From Anaerovibrio lipolyticus (lineage in GTDB: Bacteria > Bacillota > Negativicutes > Selenomonadales > Selenomonadaceae), in the NCBI RefSeq assembly GCF_021531495.1, contig NZ_JADYTY010000005.1, positions 1 to 64,000 of the forward strand: a stretch of DNA of 64,000 nucleotides, read 5' to 3'. Of this stretch, positions 8,155 to 18,225 are shown one piece after another; position 1 is the first letter of the stretch; every line of letters begins with the position of its first letter. The notes beneath the pieces are model-generated. The model did no database searches. It was not told the origin of the DNA and worked only from the letters and a program-made list of their open reading frames with translations. Made by a program: the position numbers and the translations under genes.

Positions 8155-8514
8155 TTAGATTTCTGCCTTGCTCACACCATCAGGTACCAAGGCAGAACTC
8201 ATCTGCACCCACACCTTATCCTCCTCGCTGCAGGAGTAAAGCTTCTGATGCTCGGCTGGCACTGGCTGATTTTCCTCTACCTGGCTAATATCCAGCTGAA
8301 GGCGATTCCTGGCATCCCGGCGGAAGGAATATTCCCCTCTAGTAGACAGCCATTCATTCACCATTTCCAGATTCATAAAGGAAGCCGCCTTGTTATAGGC
8401 CTTGTACTCCTCGGTAGCCGCCGCAGCAGCCTGCTTTATATCACTATAAGCACCTAGCAGAAAAAAATCCACGCTTTTTTCTGTGGTTACTAATTTGGTA
8501 ACTACATAAGACAC
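8155..8514 (-). CDS. hypothetical protein, 119 aa
   Basis: I do not recognise this small soluble protein. It begins MSYVVTKLVTTEKSVDFFLLGAY, has an alanine-rich helical segment at about residues 27-42 (DIKQAAAAATEEYKAYNKAA) and a charged C-terminal half with one cysteine. There is no signal peptide or known motif. The codon pattern looks like its neighbours and no competing frame is better. The ribosome site is weak (GGTGGTG). It sits alone between the tRNA promoter and a group of hairpins. Confidence 0.65.
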   Translation of the reverse strand: MSYVVTKLVTTEKSVDFFLLGAYSDIKQAAAAATEEYKAYNKAASFMNLEMVNEWLSTRGEYSFRRDARNRLQLDISQVEENQPVPAEHQKLYSCSEEDKVWVQMSSALVPDGVSKAEI

Positions 8515-8535
8515 AAAAACACCACCAATTTATTA

Positions 8536-8684
8536 CAGTCCCATTGAAGGGCTAGACTGATTAATTTACCCCATGCTAACGGGTGCTAAGACCCCCTCCT
8601 CTTAGGAGGGAGTTAAGCACCCGTAAGGCTCTGGATTTATTCGACTAAATTCAGTGGGAGTCTAAAGCTCCCACTGAATAAGTC
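8536..8684. repeat. three tandem palindromes (PATE/REP-like)
   Basis: Three hairpins lie end to end. The first is CAGTC...GACTG (8536-8559, with inner CCC/GGG). The second is ACGGGTGCT...AGCACCCGT, enclosing CCCTCCT-CTT-AGGAGGG (8579-8624). The third is GACTAAATTCAGTGGGAG paired with CTCCCACTGAATAAGTC (8643-8684). None has a U-tract, so they are not plain terminators. The last resembles the sub-terminal palindromes of IS200/IS605 ends (compare GTGGGAGGTTCAG at the TnpB element end, 52238-52250 on the minus strand), suggesting a small non-autonomous relative. Confidence 0.55.
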
Positions 8685-8689
8685 TCATT

Positions 8690-9529
8690 TTACTTCTTCC
8701 AAGAGAAGCGGGACTTCTTCGCATGGGAATTTTCCCACACCATAATAGCCTCCAGCACAGAGCCGGAAATACAACGGCTCTTAGCAGAGATAGTTGTGCA
8801 GTTGGCTGGCTGGGTGCTAGGATCTATTTCCGCAATCTTCAAGCCTGTACGCACTGGACAGCCATCATGCAAAAGACCTCTCAATACACCCTCCACAGGA
8901 GCCTTGATTTCAAAAACATTGCCCCCATCCATATTCAGCTTGGCTATAACCTCATCCTTCTTCACAATATAGGACAGAGGATGTCCAGCCTCCAAATAAC
9001 CATCACAAGGAGCATTAATGGAGTGGGAAGCCCGCATCAAAGCCCGCAGCTCTACAGTTTCCTTCTCTGGCAGGGCCTGTCCTTCATAAATAATCCGGCC
9101 CAGATTATGACCTCTGGTAGTTTCAATAACACAGTTTACATCCCGGCCAGCCACAAAGCCAGGGCCAATAGCCACGGTGAAATCCGCCATATCCATATAG
9201 GTTCCCATATTCCGCTTGGCATAAATAGCATCTATCAGGATTCTTGGCTTTAGCTTCTGAAGACAATCTGCCTCTGGATCCACCATAATCACAATCTGAC
9301 CGTTTTTCAGCATTTTCTCTGCATCATGGAGAGAATCCGCCCGGGTACAGATGGTACGCTCCACTTTCTTTTCCCCATCATAAACAGCCTCAGCAAAAAC
9401 AATATCCCGACGTATGGCAGAGGGAGCAGCCTTCTCCAGCATCAGCACCTGAAAACCAGTATTATGGAGACGATGGGCAATACCTGTGGCCAGCTCGCCA
9501 CCACCACGAATTACTACAAGTTTTTTCAT
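8690..9529 (-). CDS. yqeB: YqeB, selenium-dependent molybdenum hydroxylase maturation protein
   Basis: This 279-aa protein starts MKKLVVIRGGGELATGIAHRLHNTGF, a Rossmann-like nucleotide-binding start typical of the YqeB family (EF2563 type). The family is found in genomes with selenium-dependent molybdenum hydroxylases and is thought to help mature their labile-selenium cofactor. The core YVKK/APVEG region at about residues 185-235 has the look of a lipoyl/biotinyl-like fold. No molybdenum hydroxylase or selD gene is in the window, so its partners lie elsewhere. The start is backed by AGGAGTG eight bases upstream. The family call is confident; the molecular activity is unknown. Confidence 0.82.
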   Translation of the reverse strand: MKKLVVIRGGGELATGIAHRLHNTGFQVLMLEKAAPSAIRRDIVFAEAVYDGEKKVERTICTRADSLHDAEKMLKNGQIVIMVDPEADCLQKLKPRILIDAIYAKRNMGTYMDMADFTVAIGPGFVAGRDVNCVIETTRGHNLGRIIYEGQALPEKETVELRALMRASHSINAPCDGYLEAGHPLSYIVKKDEVIAKLNMDGGNVFEIKAPVEGVLRGLLHDGCPVRTGLKIAEIDPSTQPANCTTISAKSRCISGSVLEAIMVWENSHAKKSRFSWKK

Positions 9530-9595
9530 ACAGAAATCACTCCTACAATATTTCCTTCACACATACCGGAGGCTCCGGCTAGCATCATAGCTATA

Positions 9596-10255
9596 TCAGC
9601 TATCCTCATATACACGAACTCTCAGCTTTAGGCCCCGTTCATCACATAGCTTCTGACAAAGGTCAATCTCCGCCTGATTCTCCACCTTTTCTACCACAGT
9701 GAGCACCACATGAGGTACGTATTTCTTGCAATCCACAGCAAATTTCAGCATGGCATCAAAGGAAGGCAGACCATATTGAGCATGAGTCAGCTCCAAATAC
9801 CGCTGGGCATTGGAGGCATTCAGGCTAATGGATATAGTATCTAGAAGTCCCTGAAAATCCTTGGCTGTATCCCGACCATAAAGCAAATCAGACAAACCAT
9901 TGGTATTTAACCGGGTTGGTATCTCTGGATGAATCTTTTTTACATAGGCCATCAGCTCCAAAAGTACCTCCAGCCGCATGGTAGGCTCACCAAAGCCACA
10001 GAAAACAATTTCCTTGACTATATCCCAGGGCAGCTTGTCCAGCTCTGCCTTTACTTCCTCAGCTGTTGGCTCCTTCTTCAGCCACAGACTGCTTTCCTCT
10101 GCCATATGCTTCATAGTCCGCAGGCAGAAGCTGCAGCTGCAATTACAGCGATTGGTAATATTCACATAGATGCCTCTTTTGCCCTGAGGCTGTTCCTTTA
10201 GGCTATCCTCTACCCGGACATAGCGTCCGCCCTCATGTACTGCATATACCAACAT
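9596..10255 (-). CDS. TatD-associated type radical SAM protein
   Basis: This small (219-aa) radical SAM protein has CxxxCxxC in NRCNCSCSFCLR (about residues 37-46), a GFGEPT SAM-binding motif near 94 and a compact C-terminus without a SPASM domain. It fits the short family often found fused or next to TatD nucleases; no tatD gene is beside it here. Substrate and reaction are unknown. It starts one base after the stop of the pyridoxamine kinase gene, so the two are co-translated. Confidence 0.75.
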   Translation of the reverse strand: MLVYAVHEGGRYVRVEDSLKEQPQGKRGIYVNITNRCNCSCSFCLRTMKHMAEESSLWLKKEPTAEEVKAELDKLPWDIVKEIVFCGFGEPTMRLEVLLELMAYVKKIHPEIPTRLNTNGLSDLLYGRDTAKDFQGLLDTISISLNASNAQRYLELTHAQYGLPSFDAMLKFAVDCKKYVPHVVLTVVEKVENQAEIDLCQKLCDERGLKLRVRVYEDS

Positions 10256-10256
10256 A

Positions 10257-11084
10257 TCAGCTCAACTCCGTTAAATATTCTTCAAAGGCCAAACCATAAT
10301 TCCAAGGCAAATCCAACTCCACAGTGTAGCCCAGCACCTTGGTAATAAACTCAGCCGCCTTATTTACTGCCACAGACAGGCTCTCTCCCTTAATCAGGCT
10401 AGCCGCCACAATGGCAGCAAAGGCATCTCCTGTACCAGAGCGATCCCCGCCAATTTTTGGCTGGCTGACAATGGACTGACAACCATTTTTTTCGTAGACA
10501 AAATTCAAAACCTTGCCCTCAGCATGAAGCCCCGTAATAACCACCTGCTCCGGGCCTTTATCTGCTAAAGCCTTGGCTAACTTAGCCAGCTCCTCTTCCT
10601 TAATATCCCCATTTTCTGGATATTCCATATCCAAAAGCTGGCAGGCCTCTGTAAGATTTGGGGTAAGCAAATCCGCGTGAGCCAAAAGCCGCTTCATTTC
10701 ATGACATATTTCCGGGGTATAGGAGGAATACAGCTTGCCATAATCTCCCATTACCGGATCCACCATAACCTTGGTAAAGGGCTTTTTAAACCGTTGAATA
10801 AATTCTTCCACAATATTTATCTGAGCTACAGAGCCCAAAAAGCCTGTGCAGATACCATCAAATTCCAGACCATTAACCGCCCAGTTTTCCATATAAGGCA
10901 CCATACGCTCTGTATAATCATCTATATAATGCTGAGGAAATCCCGTATGCACTGACAAAATAGCTGTAGGCAGGGGACATGCCTGTATCTTCATAGCCGA
11001 AATCAAGGGCAGCTCCACCGCAATGGAACAGCGGCCAAAGCCAGTCATATCGTTGATTAGGGCAATTCTTTTCTGTCTTTTCAT
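10257..11084 (-). CDS. pyridoxamine/pyridoxal kinase
   Basis: This 275-aa ribokinase-superfamily protein starts with a typical pyridoxamine kinase segment (ALINDMTGFGRCSIAVELP). It has the anion-hole/catalytic base motif GDRSGTGDAFAA at about residues 214-225. It phosphorylates B6 vitamers with ATP to feed PLP salvage, which suits a genome region with two PLP decarboxylases. A hydroxymethylpyrimidine kinase (ThiD) is a less likely alternative given the N-terminal motif. It is followed after one base by the radical SAM gene and lies 15 bases downstream of ftsW. Confidence 0.85.
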   Translation of the reverse strand: MKRQKRIALINDMTGFGRCSIAVELPLISAMKIQACPLPTAILSVHTGFPQHYIDDYTERMVPYMENWAVNGLEFDGICTGFLGSVAQINIVEEFIQRFKKPFTKVMVDPVMGDYGKLYSSYTPEICHEMKRLLAHADLLTPNLTEACQLLDMEYPENGDIKEEELAKLAKALADKGPEQVVITGLHAEGKVLNFVYEKNGCQSIVSQPKIGGDRSGTGDAFAAIVAASLIKGESLSVAVNKAAEFITKVLGYTVELDLPWNYGLAFEEYLTELS

Positions 11085-11099
11085 CGTCTAACTCTCTTT

Positions 11100-12317
11100 T
11101 TATTTAATTCTGGTAAGCTTCGGACGCTGGCCCGGCATCAATCGCATAGGCTTTTGCCGGTTTGCCAGATTGTGCTCCGTCAGCTTTTCCATTTTCCGTT
11201 GCTTAATCAAGCTATAACGGTTAATATTCACCAATATTCCCAAGGCCGCCATACTTACCAGCAAGGAACAGCCTCCGTAGCTGATAAAGGGCAGAGGAAC
11301 ACCAATGACAGGCAGGAAACCTGACACCATAAACATATTAATAACAGCCTGCAGGCAAATCAGAATAACCAAGCCGCCAGCCAAAACCTGACCATAGGCA
11401 TCATAGGCATTTTTGGCAATTTTTGCGCCAAAATATCCCAAAAGACCATATAATATTATCAGGCCTGCCGCCAGCAAAAAGCCATTCTCCTGACAAAATA
11501 CCGCAAAGGCAAAGTCAGTATGAGCCTCCGGCAAATAAGCATATTTGGCCAATCCCTCACCTAGTCCCATGCCCCAGAATCCACCGGAACCAATGGCCGT
11601 AATAGACTGTACCGTCTGATAGCCCATGCCCTGAGCATCTGCCCAAGGATCTAACATAACCTTTATACGCTGCAAACGATAAGGCTGATATATACACAGG
11701 GCTGTCGCTGCCGCCACAACAATAAAGATGAGATTTTTAATCTTGCCCATATCCAGACCAGCAACTATCAGCATCAAAAGAGGCACGCCTAAAATAATCA
11801 TCATGGTACCCATATCCGGCTCCAGCTCGACCAAGGCAGCCAAAACCACCAATGTTCCATGCTGACTCTGTATCAGCTTAAATGCCTGTCTTTTTTGAAT
11901 ACAATAGGACAAATAATAGGCCTCAATCATCACACTGCATATCTTGGCAAATTCTGCTGGCTGAACAGAAAAGGAACCTATATATATCCAACGCTTGGCA
12001 CCATTAACTGCCGTACCAAACCCCAATACATATACAAGCATAGCTATAATAACCAATATTATAGGCACTAGAATATCCCGCCACCTATGATAATCCACCC
12101 AATAGCAGAGGAAAAAAAACAAGCCTCCCACACCCATAATCAGCAAATGCTTCAGCAAATAGAAATAAGGAGAACTCCCCTCATCCTCAGCCATGACAAA
12201 GGTGGCACTAAAGATATTAACACTGCCTGCTATCAACAGCATAACCATAATCCAGATAACAGCCTCATGGTCATTACTCCAAATAGCCAATTTTTCAGGT
12301 ATTGTTACCTTTTTCAA
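11100..12317 (-). CDS. ftsW: SEDS-family peptidoglycan polymerase FtsW
   Basis: This 405-aa, roughly ten-helix membrane protein carries the SEDS signatures NGAKRWIYIGSFSVQPAEFAK and LPEAHTDFAFAVFCQENGF, and ends with PLPFISYGG. SEDS proteins polymerise peptidoglycan glycan strands from lipid II with a partner class B PBP. The motifs favour FtsW over RodA, though the two cannot be told apart with certainty without context. The C-terminal cytoplasmic tail is basic. Its start overlaps the end of trmB by four bases (ATGA), so the genes are translationally coupled; the coupling looks positional rather than functional. Confidence 0.85.
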   Translation of the reverse strand: MKKVTIPEKLAIWSNDHEAVIWIMVMLLIAGSVNIFSATFVMAEDEGSSPYFYLLKHLLIMGVGGLFFFLCYWVDYHRWRDILVPIILVIIAMLVYVLGFGTAVNGAKRWIYIGSFSVQPAEFAKICSVMIEAYYLSYCIQKRQAFKLIQSQHGTLVVLAALVELEPDMGTMMIILGVPLLMLIVAGLDMGKIKNLIFIVVAAATALCIYQPYRLQRIKVMLDPWADAQGMGYQTVQSITAIGSGGFWGMGLGEGLAKYAYLPEAHTDFAFAVFCQENGFLLAAGLIILYGLLGYFGAKIAKNAYDAYGQVLAGGLVILICLQAVINMFMVSGFLPVIGVPLPFISYGGCSLLVSMAALGILVNINRYSLIKQRKMEKLTEHNLANRQKPMRLMPGQRPKLTRIK

Positions 12318-12964
12318 GCAAACACGACCTCACAGCGATTTATTTTCTCGCCAAATCCACTAAATTTACGCTCATACTCCGTCATAATATTATCAGGACG
12401 GTTCTCACTATGGAGATCAAAGGATACATCCTCCACCTGCAGACCAGCCTCCTGGAACTGCTCCAAGGAGAAATCAAAGAGGGGCCTGTTATCAGTCTTA
12501 AAAATCAATTTACCTGGCTTTTTCAACAGCTTATCATAGCGGTGCAAGAAACCAATATGGGTAAGACGCCTCTTGGCATGTCTTGCCTTAGGCCAAGGAT
12601 CGCAGAAATTAATATAGAACTGATCTACCTCTGGCTGGTCAAAAATCGTTTCTATATTGTTAATATCAAAAACCAGCAGCTTAACATTAGTCAGCCCCAG
12701 TTCTCTAATCTTCTTAGCAGCAGAATACAATACATCCTGCTGAGCCTCAATGCCAATAAAATTCACCTCTGGATGCCGCAGAGCCAGCTGGCTGATAAAA
12801 TCACCCTTGCCAGTGCCCAGTTCTACATACAAAGGAGCCTGACGGCCAAATACCTCATGCCAACGGCCCTTCTGCTCCTCCCCTGCTGGCTTATCCTTTG
12901 GAAATACAAAATCATCAAAATCATGAATTGCTTCATCAACCCAAGGTTTTCTTCTTAAACGCAC
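12314..12964 (-). CDS. trmB: tRNA (guanine-N7-)-methyltransferase TrmB
   Basis: This 216-aa Rossmann methyltransferase has the SAM-binding ELGTGKGDFISQLA, a GIEAQ acidic-loop motif and the TrmB signature FCDPWPKARHAKRRL. TrmB forms m7G46 in the variable loop of many tRNAs. The start is GTG at 12964, decided by AGGAGG five bases upstream. The gene lies between the AcoR-like regulator and ftsW, with which it overlaps by four bases. Confidence 0.93.
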   Translation of the reverse strand: MRLRRKPWVDEAIHDFDDFVFPKDKPAGEEQKGRWHEVFGRQAPLYVELGTGKGDFISQLALRHPEVNFIGIEAQQDVLYSAAKKIRELGLTNVKLLVFDINNIETIFDQPEVDQFYINFCDPWPKARHAKRRLTHIGFLHRYDKLLKKPGKLIFKTDNRPLFDFSLEQFQEAGLQVEDVSFDLHSENRPDNIMTEYERKFSGFGEKINRCEVVFA

Positions 12965-12982
12965 AATAGCCTCCTAAATTCT

Positions 12983-14914
12983 CTACTTATCAAAAATTGT
13001 CTTATCAAGACCAAACTTCTTTAAATATCTATATAATGTTACCCGGCTTACATTCAGCATATTGGCCAAACGGCTGATATTGCCTCCCGCCACAGACCAA
13101 AGCTGAACAAATACCTCCTTGTCCTCTTTCCAAGGACGTCCCTTGCGGGCGCTGCAGGTAAAGTCCACATCATCCGGGCTAACCAAGGTACCGGGAGTGT
13201 TGAAAAATACTGACTCCATAACATTCTGCAGCTGCTTAATATTTCCCGGCCAATCATAGGAGAAAAGCTTTTCCACAGCCTCCGGCGTCAGCACCTTCAC
13301 AGGCACCTGATGCATAGCCGCCAGCTCCTTTAGCATCTGGCTGGCTAAGGCCCCTATATCCTCCTTGCGGTTCCGCAAAGCCGGCAGCCTAATAGTATGG
13401 CCAGCAACAATATTCAAAAGCTCCTGAGGGAACTCTCCCCGCTCCACATAGCGTCTTAGATCTCCATCACAGGCAGCAATAATCCGCACATTAATATGAC
13501 GGCTGGTGCTTTCCCCTACCCGTCTGGATTCCATAGTTACCAGCGTAGCAGCCAGAGTACGGGCCAAATCCATAGGCATTTTTTCAATATCATCAATAAA
13601 CAGAGTGCCTCCGTCAGCCAGCTCCAGCTTCCCGGGATGGCTTACATCCTTGTTCACGCTGATACCAAAAAGCTCCTGCTCCATAATATCCGGCGTGCTA
13701 TCCCCGCATTGATAGATAATAAAAGGGCCCTGAGCCTGACGGCTGGCTTGATGAATACCATGAGCCATCCGCTGCTTGCCTGTACCTGCTTCACCTAGCA
13801 GCAAGATATGCTTCTTGCTCTTAGCCACCCGCTGAGCCTTGGCCTTCACAGAGGCAAAGGCACTTTCCTCATCACATACCAGAGAGCTAAGGCTGTACTT
13901 GGCGGTAAAACCTGCAGCATGAGCCACCATAGTACGAAGATCTTCTATAGGCATGGAAACCGTCACAACACTTTTCACCTTGTCGTGAATATCCCTTTCC
14001 ACAGGCACCACGGTGGTAATATCCTCATAGGTTTTGTGCTGGGTAATCCAGGTTACCTCCTTGTTATGGCTGGAAATCCCCTGCAAGCCCTTATAGATAG
14101 GTGTATGCTTATAATTAATCACCATATCCGTCAGCTTTATATCCAGATTCCGCAGCTCCTTACGGCCTACACCGATTTTTCGCAACCGTTGCAACCCCAG
14201 CTTATTGGCATAGGATACATTGGAATCCTCCAAAACATGATATACCGCAAAGGGCACTACATCCAAGAGCATTTCCTGAGCATTCAAGCGCTTTTGCTGC
14301 TGCAAATACTTCTCCATGCCATATACCAAGGTTTTCATAAAGGCCATAACAGCCTCCTGAGGCATATTTTCGTAATGCATCCCCACCATAGTTATAATAT
14401 AGCACATTTTATTGTCCACAAAAACTGGTGCGGAACAAGCATCGCTATCATGAGATTCCCTTATCCACATTTCTGGGCCAAATACCCAGAAAGGAGTCTG
14501 CAGCTCACAAGCCATGCTAACACTGCTGGTGCCTATCTGCTCCAAGCCAACCCGTACTCCTTCAATTTCTCCCGGAGTCATCTGATAGAAAGGCATGGAA
14601 TAGCTTTTTAGCACCACACATTCATCGTCTAAAAGCAACAGACTAATATCATATTCCTTGAAAAAATCCCTTAGACCGGTAGTCAGATGCTTTAGATACA
14701 TCATAGCATCCCGATGCAGCTTTTGTCTGGCGGCAAAGGTTTCAGGAGATAGGCGGCAATCAGTACGGATTCTATCTGTAGGAGGATTTAACTCACGACT
14801 TTTTTGCCAGGAAGCTGCAATTTCCGGATTTACATTGGGGTCAATCTGGCCTGTTTTCATATATAAATCATAATAGCCTTGCAGTTTTTCTCTATTTCTT
14901 GGGCCTCGTACCAT
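12983..14914 (-). CDS. AcoR-like AAA+ transcriptional regulator lacking GAFTGA
   Basis: This 643-aa protein has a GAF-like sensor region (about residues 50-200), a PAS-like segment (~210-320), an AAA+ domain (~350-560) and a C-terminal Fis-type HTH (GNISRLANMLNVSRVTLYRYLKKFG). Walker A is GEAGTGKQ and Walker B is GGTLFIDDIEKM. The L1 loop that should hold GAFTGA for sigma-54 contact reads FGISVNKDVSHPGKLELADG instead, with no GAFTGA. It is therefore an enhancer-binding-type protein that probably does not remodel sigma-54 polymerase; TyrR is a precedent. No target operon is adjacent. The ribosome site is AAGGAGAGG. Confidence 0.85.
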   Translation of the reverse strand: MVRGPRNREKLQGYYDLYMKTGQIDPNVNPEIAASWQKSRELNPPTDRIRTDCRLSPETFAARQKLHRDAMMYLKHLTTGLRDFFKEYDISLLLLDDECVVLKSYSMPFYQMTPGEIEGVRVGLEQIGTSSVSMACELQTPFWVFGPEMWIRESHDSDACSAPVFVDNKMCYIITMVGMHYENMPQEAVMAFMKTLVYGMEKYLQQQKRLNAQEMLLDVVPFAVYHVLEDSNVSYANKLGLQRLRKIGVGRKELRNLDIKLTDMVINYKHTPIYKGLQGISSHNKEVTWITQHKTYEDITTVVPVERDIHDKVKSVVTVSMPIEDLRTMVAHAAGFTAKYSLSSLVCDEESAFASVKAKAQRVAKSKKHILLLGEAGTGKQRMAHGIHQASRQAQGPFIIYQCGDSTPDIMEQELFGISVNKDVSHPGKLELADGGTLFIDDIEKMPMDLARTLAATLVTMESRRVGESTSRHINVRIIAACDGDLRRYVERGEFPQELLNIVAGHTIRLPALRNRKEDIGALASQMLKELAAMHQVPVKVLTPEAVEKLFSYDWPGNIKQLQNVMESVFFNTPGTLVSPDDVDFTCSARKGRPWKEDKEVFVQLWSVAGGNISRLANMLNVSRVTLYRYLKKFGLDKTIFDK

Positions 14915-15043
14915 GCAGCATCCTCTCCTTCATACCATTTATTCTATCATTAGCAGTTTTTTACTGCAAATTTATTTTGTCAGAACGCTTTCTTTAAGGC
15001 CTACGGCATGACAATATATGTTTTCTCCAAGTCCGATTGAAAA

Positions 15044-15072
15044 TTGCAAATAACAATAGTATATGATACAAT
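15044..15072 (+). promoter_or_regulatory. promoter of small membrane protein gene
   Basis: TTGCAA (15044-15049), a 17-base spacer and TACAAT (15067-15072) form a good sigma-A-type promoter, 41 bases before the start at 15113. Confidence 0.7.
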
Positions 15073-15112
15073 AATATAGTGTTTTTAATATGAAAGGGAC
15101 GGGGGTTCTCAA

Positions 15113-15451
15113 ATGGCAACTCAATATAAGAAAATTCAGAACAAGCTGCATCCAAAGGAAGCGGAGCAGAGCAAGACTGACCTGAAACCAAAGGCCAGCC
15201 GTGATGCACTGCTTTTGGTGCTGATTGCTTTAACACTGGTTATTTTGGCAATAGGCTGGAATACTATGGATGATATTGGCCGTGCTATGTATGGCTTCAT
15301 GGTAGCAGGTATGGTAATTGTTTATCTCAATCGCCGCCTTACCAATCTCTCCGAAAATATTCGCAAATGCCTGATTGCTGTCAGCTCAACACTCTTGCTA
15401 GGCTCCATTGTTATGCTAGGCTACAGCGTATATTTACAGTTTTTCAAATAA
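15113..15451 (+). CDS. small membrane protein, three predicted helices
   Basis: I do not recognise the family of this 112-aa protein. A charged N-terminal 29 residues precede three hydrophobic segments at about 31-49, 57-72 and 86-110, the last ending QFFK at the C-terminus. It has its own promoter and a strong terminator, and it is transcribed divergently from the AcoR-like regulator, which might control it. The GGGGG ribosome site is close to the ATG. It converges on the ATP synthase operon. No function is assigned. Confidence 0.75.
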   Translation: MATQYKKIQNKLHPKEAEQSKTDLKPKASRDALLLVLIALTLVILAIGWNTMDDIGRAMYGFMVAGMVIVYLNRRLTNLSENIRKCLIAVSSTLLLGSIVMLGYSVYLQFFK

Positions 15452-15462
15452 AGAATTACACA

Positions 15463-15498
15463 AAAATACGATGTTCGGTTCGAACATCGTATTTTTTT
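15463..15498. terminator. bidirectional terminator
   Basis: AAAAATACGATGTTCG and CGAACATCGTATTTTT form a long stem with A- and T-runs on both sides. It ends the small membrane gene on the plus strand and the ATP synthase operon on the minus strand. Confidence 0.9.
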
Positions 15499-15506
15499 AC
15501 GCTTTT

Positions 15507-15932
15507 TTATTCGATTGATTTGCCACAGGCTCTGAGGCGGGCCATCGCACGCTGCAAGGCAATCTCAGCACGCTTGTTGTCGATAGGTGGATCAGTCTGA
15601 CGACCACTCTTGAAGGCCTCCAGACGCTCTCTTGCTCTATCATATGCCTTCTGGGCACGCAGAACATCAATCTCCACAGGCAGCTCTGCTGCAGAAGCCA
15701 ACACCGTAATCTTCTCCGGCTGAACCTCCATAAAGCCACCAGCCACAGCAATCAGGGACTCTGTGCCATCAATCTTCACCCGCATGGCATGAGGTATCAA
15801 ACCTGTAACCATAGGAGCATGCTTAGGCAGAATACCCAGCTCGCCAGCTGTGGAACGAACAATCAGCATATTTATATCGGCTGTATAAACAACCTTGTCA
15901 GGAGATACAATCTCTAGCTTAATAGTAGCCAT
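15507..15932 (-). CDS. atpC: ATP synthase F1 epsilon subunit
   Basis: The 141-aa protein has the N-terminal beta-sandwich of epsilon (LEIVSPDKVVYTADINMLIV, GELGILPKHAP) followed by the two-helix C-terminal hairpin (residues ~90-135) that can inhibit ATP hydrolysis. It is part of the F1 central stalk with gamma. As the last gene of the operon it starts three bases after atpD stops and is followed by the bidirectional terminator. Confidence 0.95.
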   Translation of the reverse strand: MATIKLEIVSPDKVVYTADINMLIVRSTAGELGILPKHAPMVTGLIPHAMRVKIDGTESLIAVAGGFMEVQPEKITVLASAAELPVEIDVLRAQKAYDRARERLEAFKSGRQTDPPIDNKRAEIALQRAMARLRACGKSIE

Positions 15933-15935
15933 TGA

Positions 15936-17360
<1,425 letters not shown>

Positions 17361-18209
17361 TTATTTCAGTGCCTCAGCACCGCCCACGATTTCTGTAATC
17401 TCGCGAGTGATACCGGCCTGACGAACTTTATTATAATGCAAATCAAGTTTTGCGATAAGCTCCTGTGCATTGTCCGTAGCATTGCTCATAGCATTCATAC
17501 GGGAGCTGAGCTCGCTGGCTGCAGCCTGCAAAAGAGCGGCATAGATTGTAGTTACCAGATACTGTGGCAGCATATAGCCCAGTACAGACTGAGCATCCGG
17601 CTCATAGATGTACTCGGCATGGGTTCCACCCTGACCAGCCAAATTGCCAAAAGGCAAAAGCTGAACAGTCTCAGGAACACAGCTGATAGCTGACACAAAA
17701 CGGGTATAAACCATAGAGATTTCCTTGACCTCCCCAGAAACAAATCTGGAAATCAGGTCTACAGCAATCTCCTTGGCATTATCATAGGAAGGACGCTCAC
17801 TGATACCAATATAGGACTTGGCCACCTCATAATCCCGATTTTTAAAGAAAGCATCGGTTTTGCGGCCTACAGCCACGATTTCAGTGTTGGACTTGTCCTC
17901 AATACCAGCCACAGCCTCCTTGAAGGCATTGCTGGCATACGCACCAGCCAGGCCCTTGTCAGAAGCCATTACCAGAATCAGCTTTTTGCCCTCCTGGCGC
18001 GCCTCCAGCAGAGGATGAGTAAAATCCCCTGCATTGGCAGCGATATCTGATACTACCTGTGCCATTTTATCTGCATAAGGCTTGTTGGCCACAGCCGCCT
18101 CCTTTGCCTTGCGCAAACGAGAGGTTGCAACCATGTTCATAGCGTTTGTGATTTGCTGAATACTCTTTACGCTCTTGATACGACGGCGTATATCCTGTAA
18201 ACTAGCCAA
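17361..18209 (-). CDS. atpG: ATP synthase F1 gamma subunit
   Basis: The 282-aa rotor shaft has the typical N-terminal helix (MASLQDIRRRIKSVKSIQQITNAM) and the conserved C-terminal helix with NATDNAQELI and RQAGITREITEIVGGA. These two helices form the coiled coil that turns inside the alpha3beta3 ring. The start codon is TTG at 18209, preceded by AGGTGATTTTA. The gene lies 16 bases behind atpA. Confidence 0.96.
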   Translation of the reverse strand: MASLQDIRRRIKSVKSIQQITNAMNMVATSRLRKAKEAAVANKPYADKMAQVVSDIAANAGDFTHPLLEARQEGKKLILVMASDKGLAGAYASNAFKEAVAGIEDKSNTEIVAVGRKTDAFFKNRDYEVAKSYIGISERPSYDNAKEIAVDLISRFVSGEVKEISMVYTRFVSAISCVPETVQLLPFGNLAGQGGTHAEYIYEPDAQSVLGYMLPQYLVTTIYAALLQAAASELSSRMNAMSNATDNAQELIAKLDLHYNKVRQAGITREITEIVGGAEALK

Positions 18210-18225
18210 ATAAAATCACCTCGCC

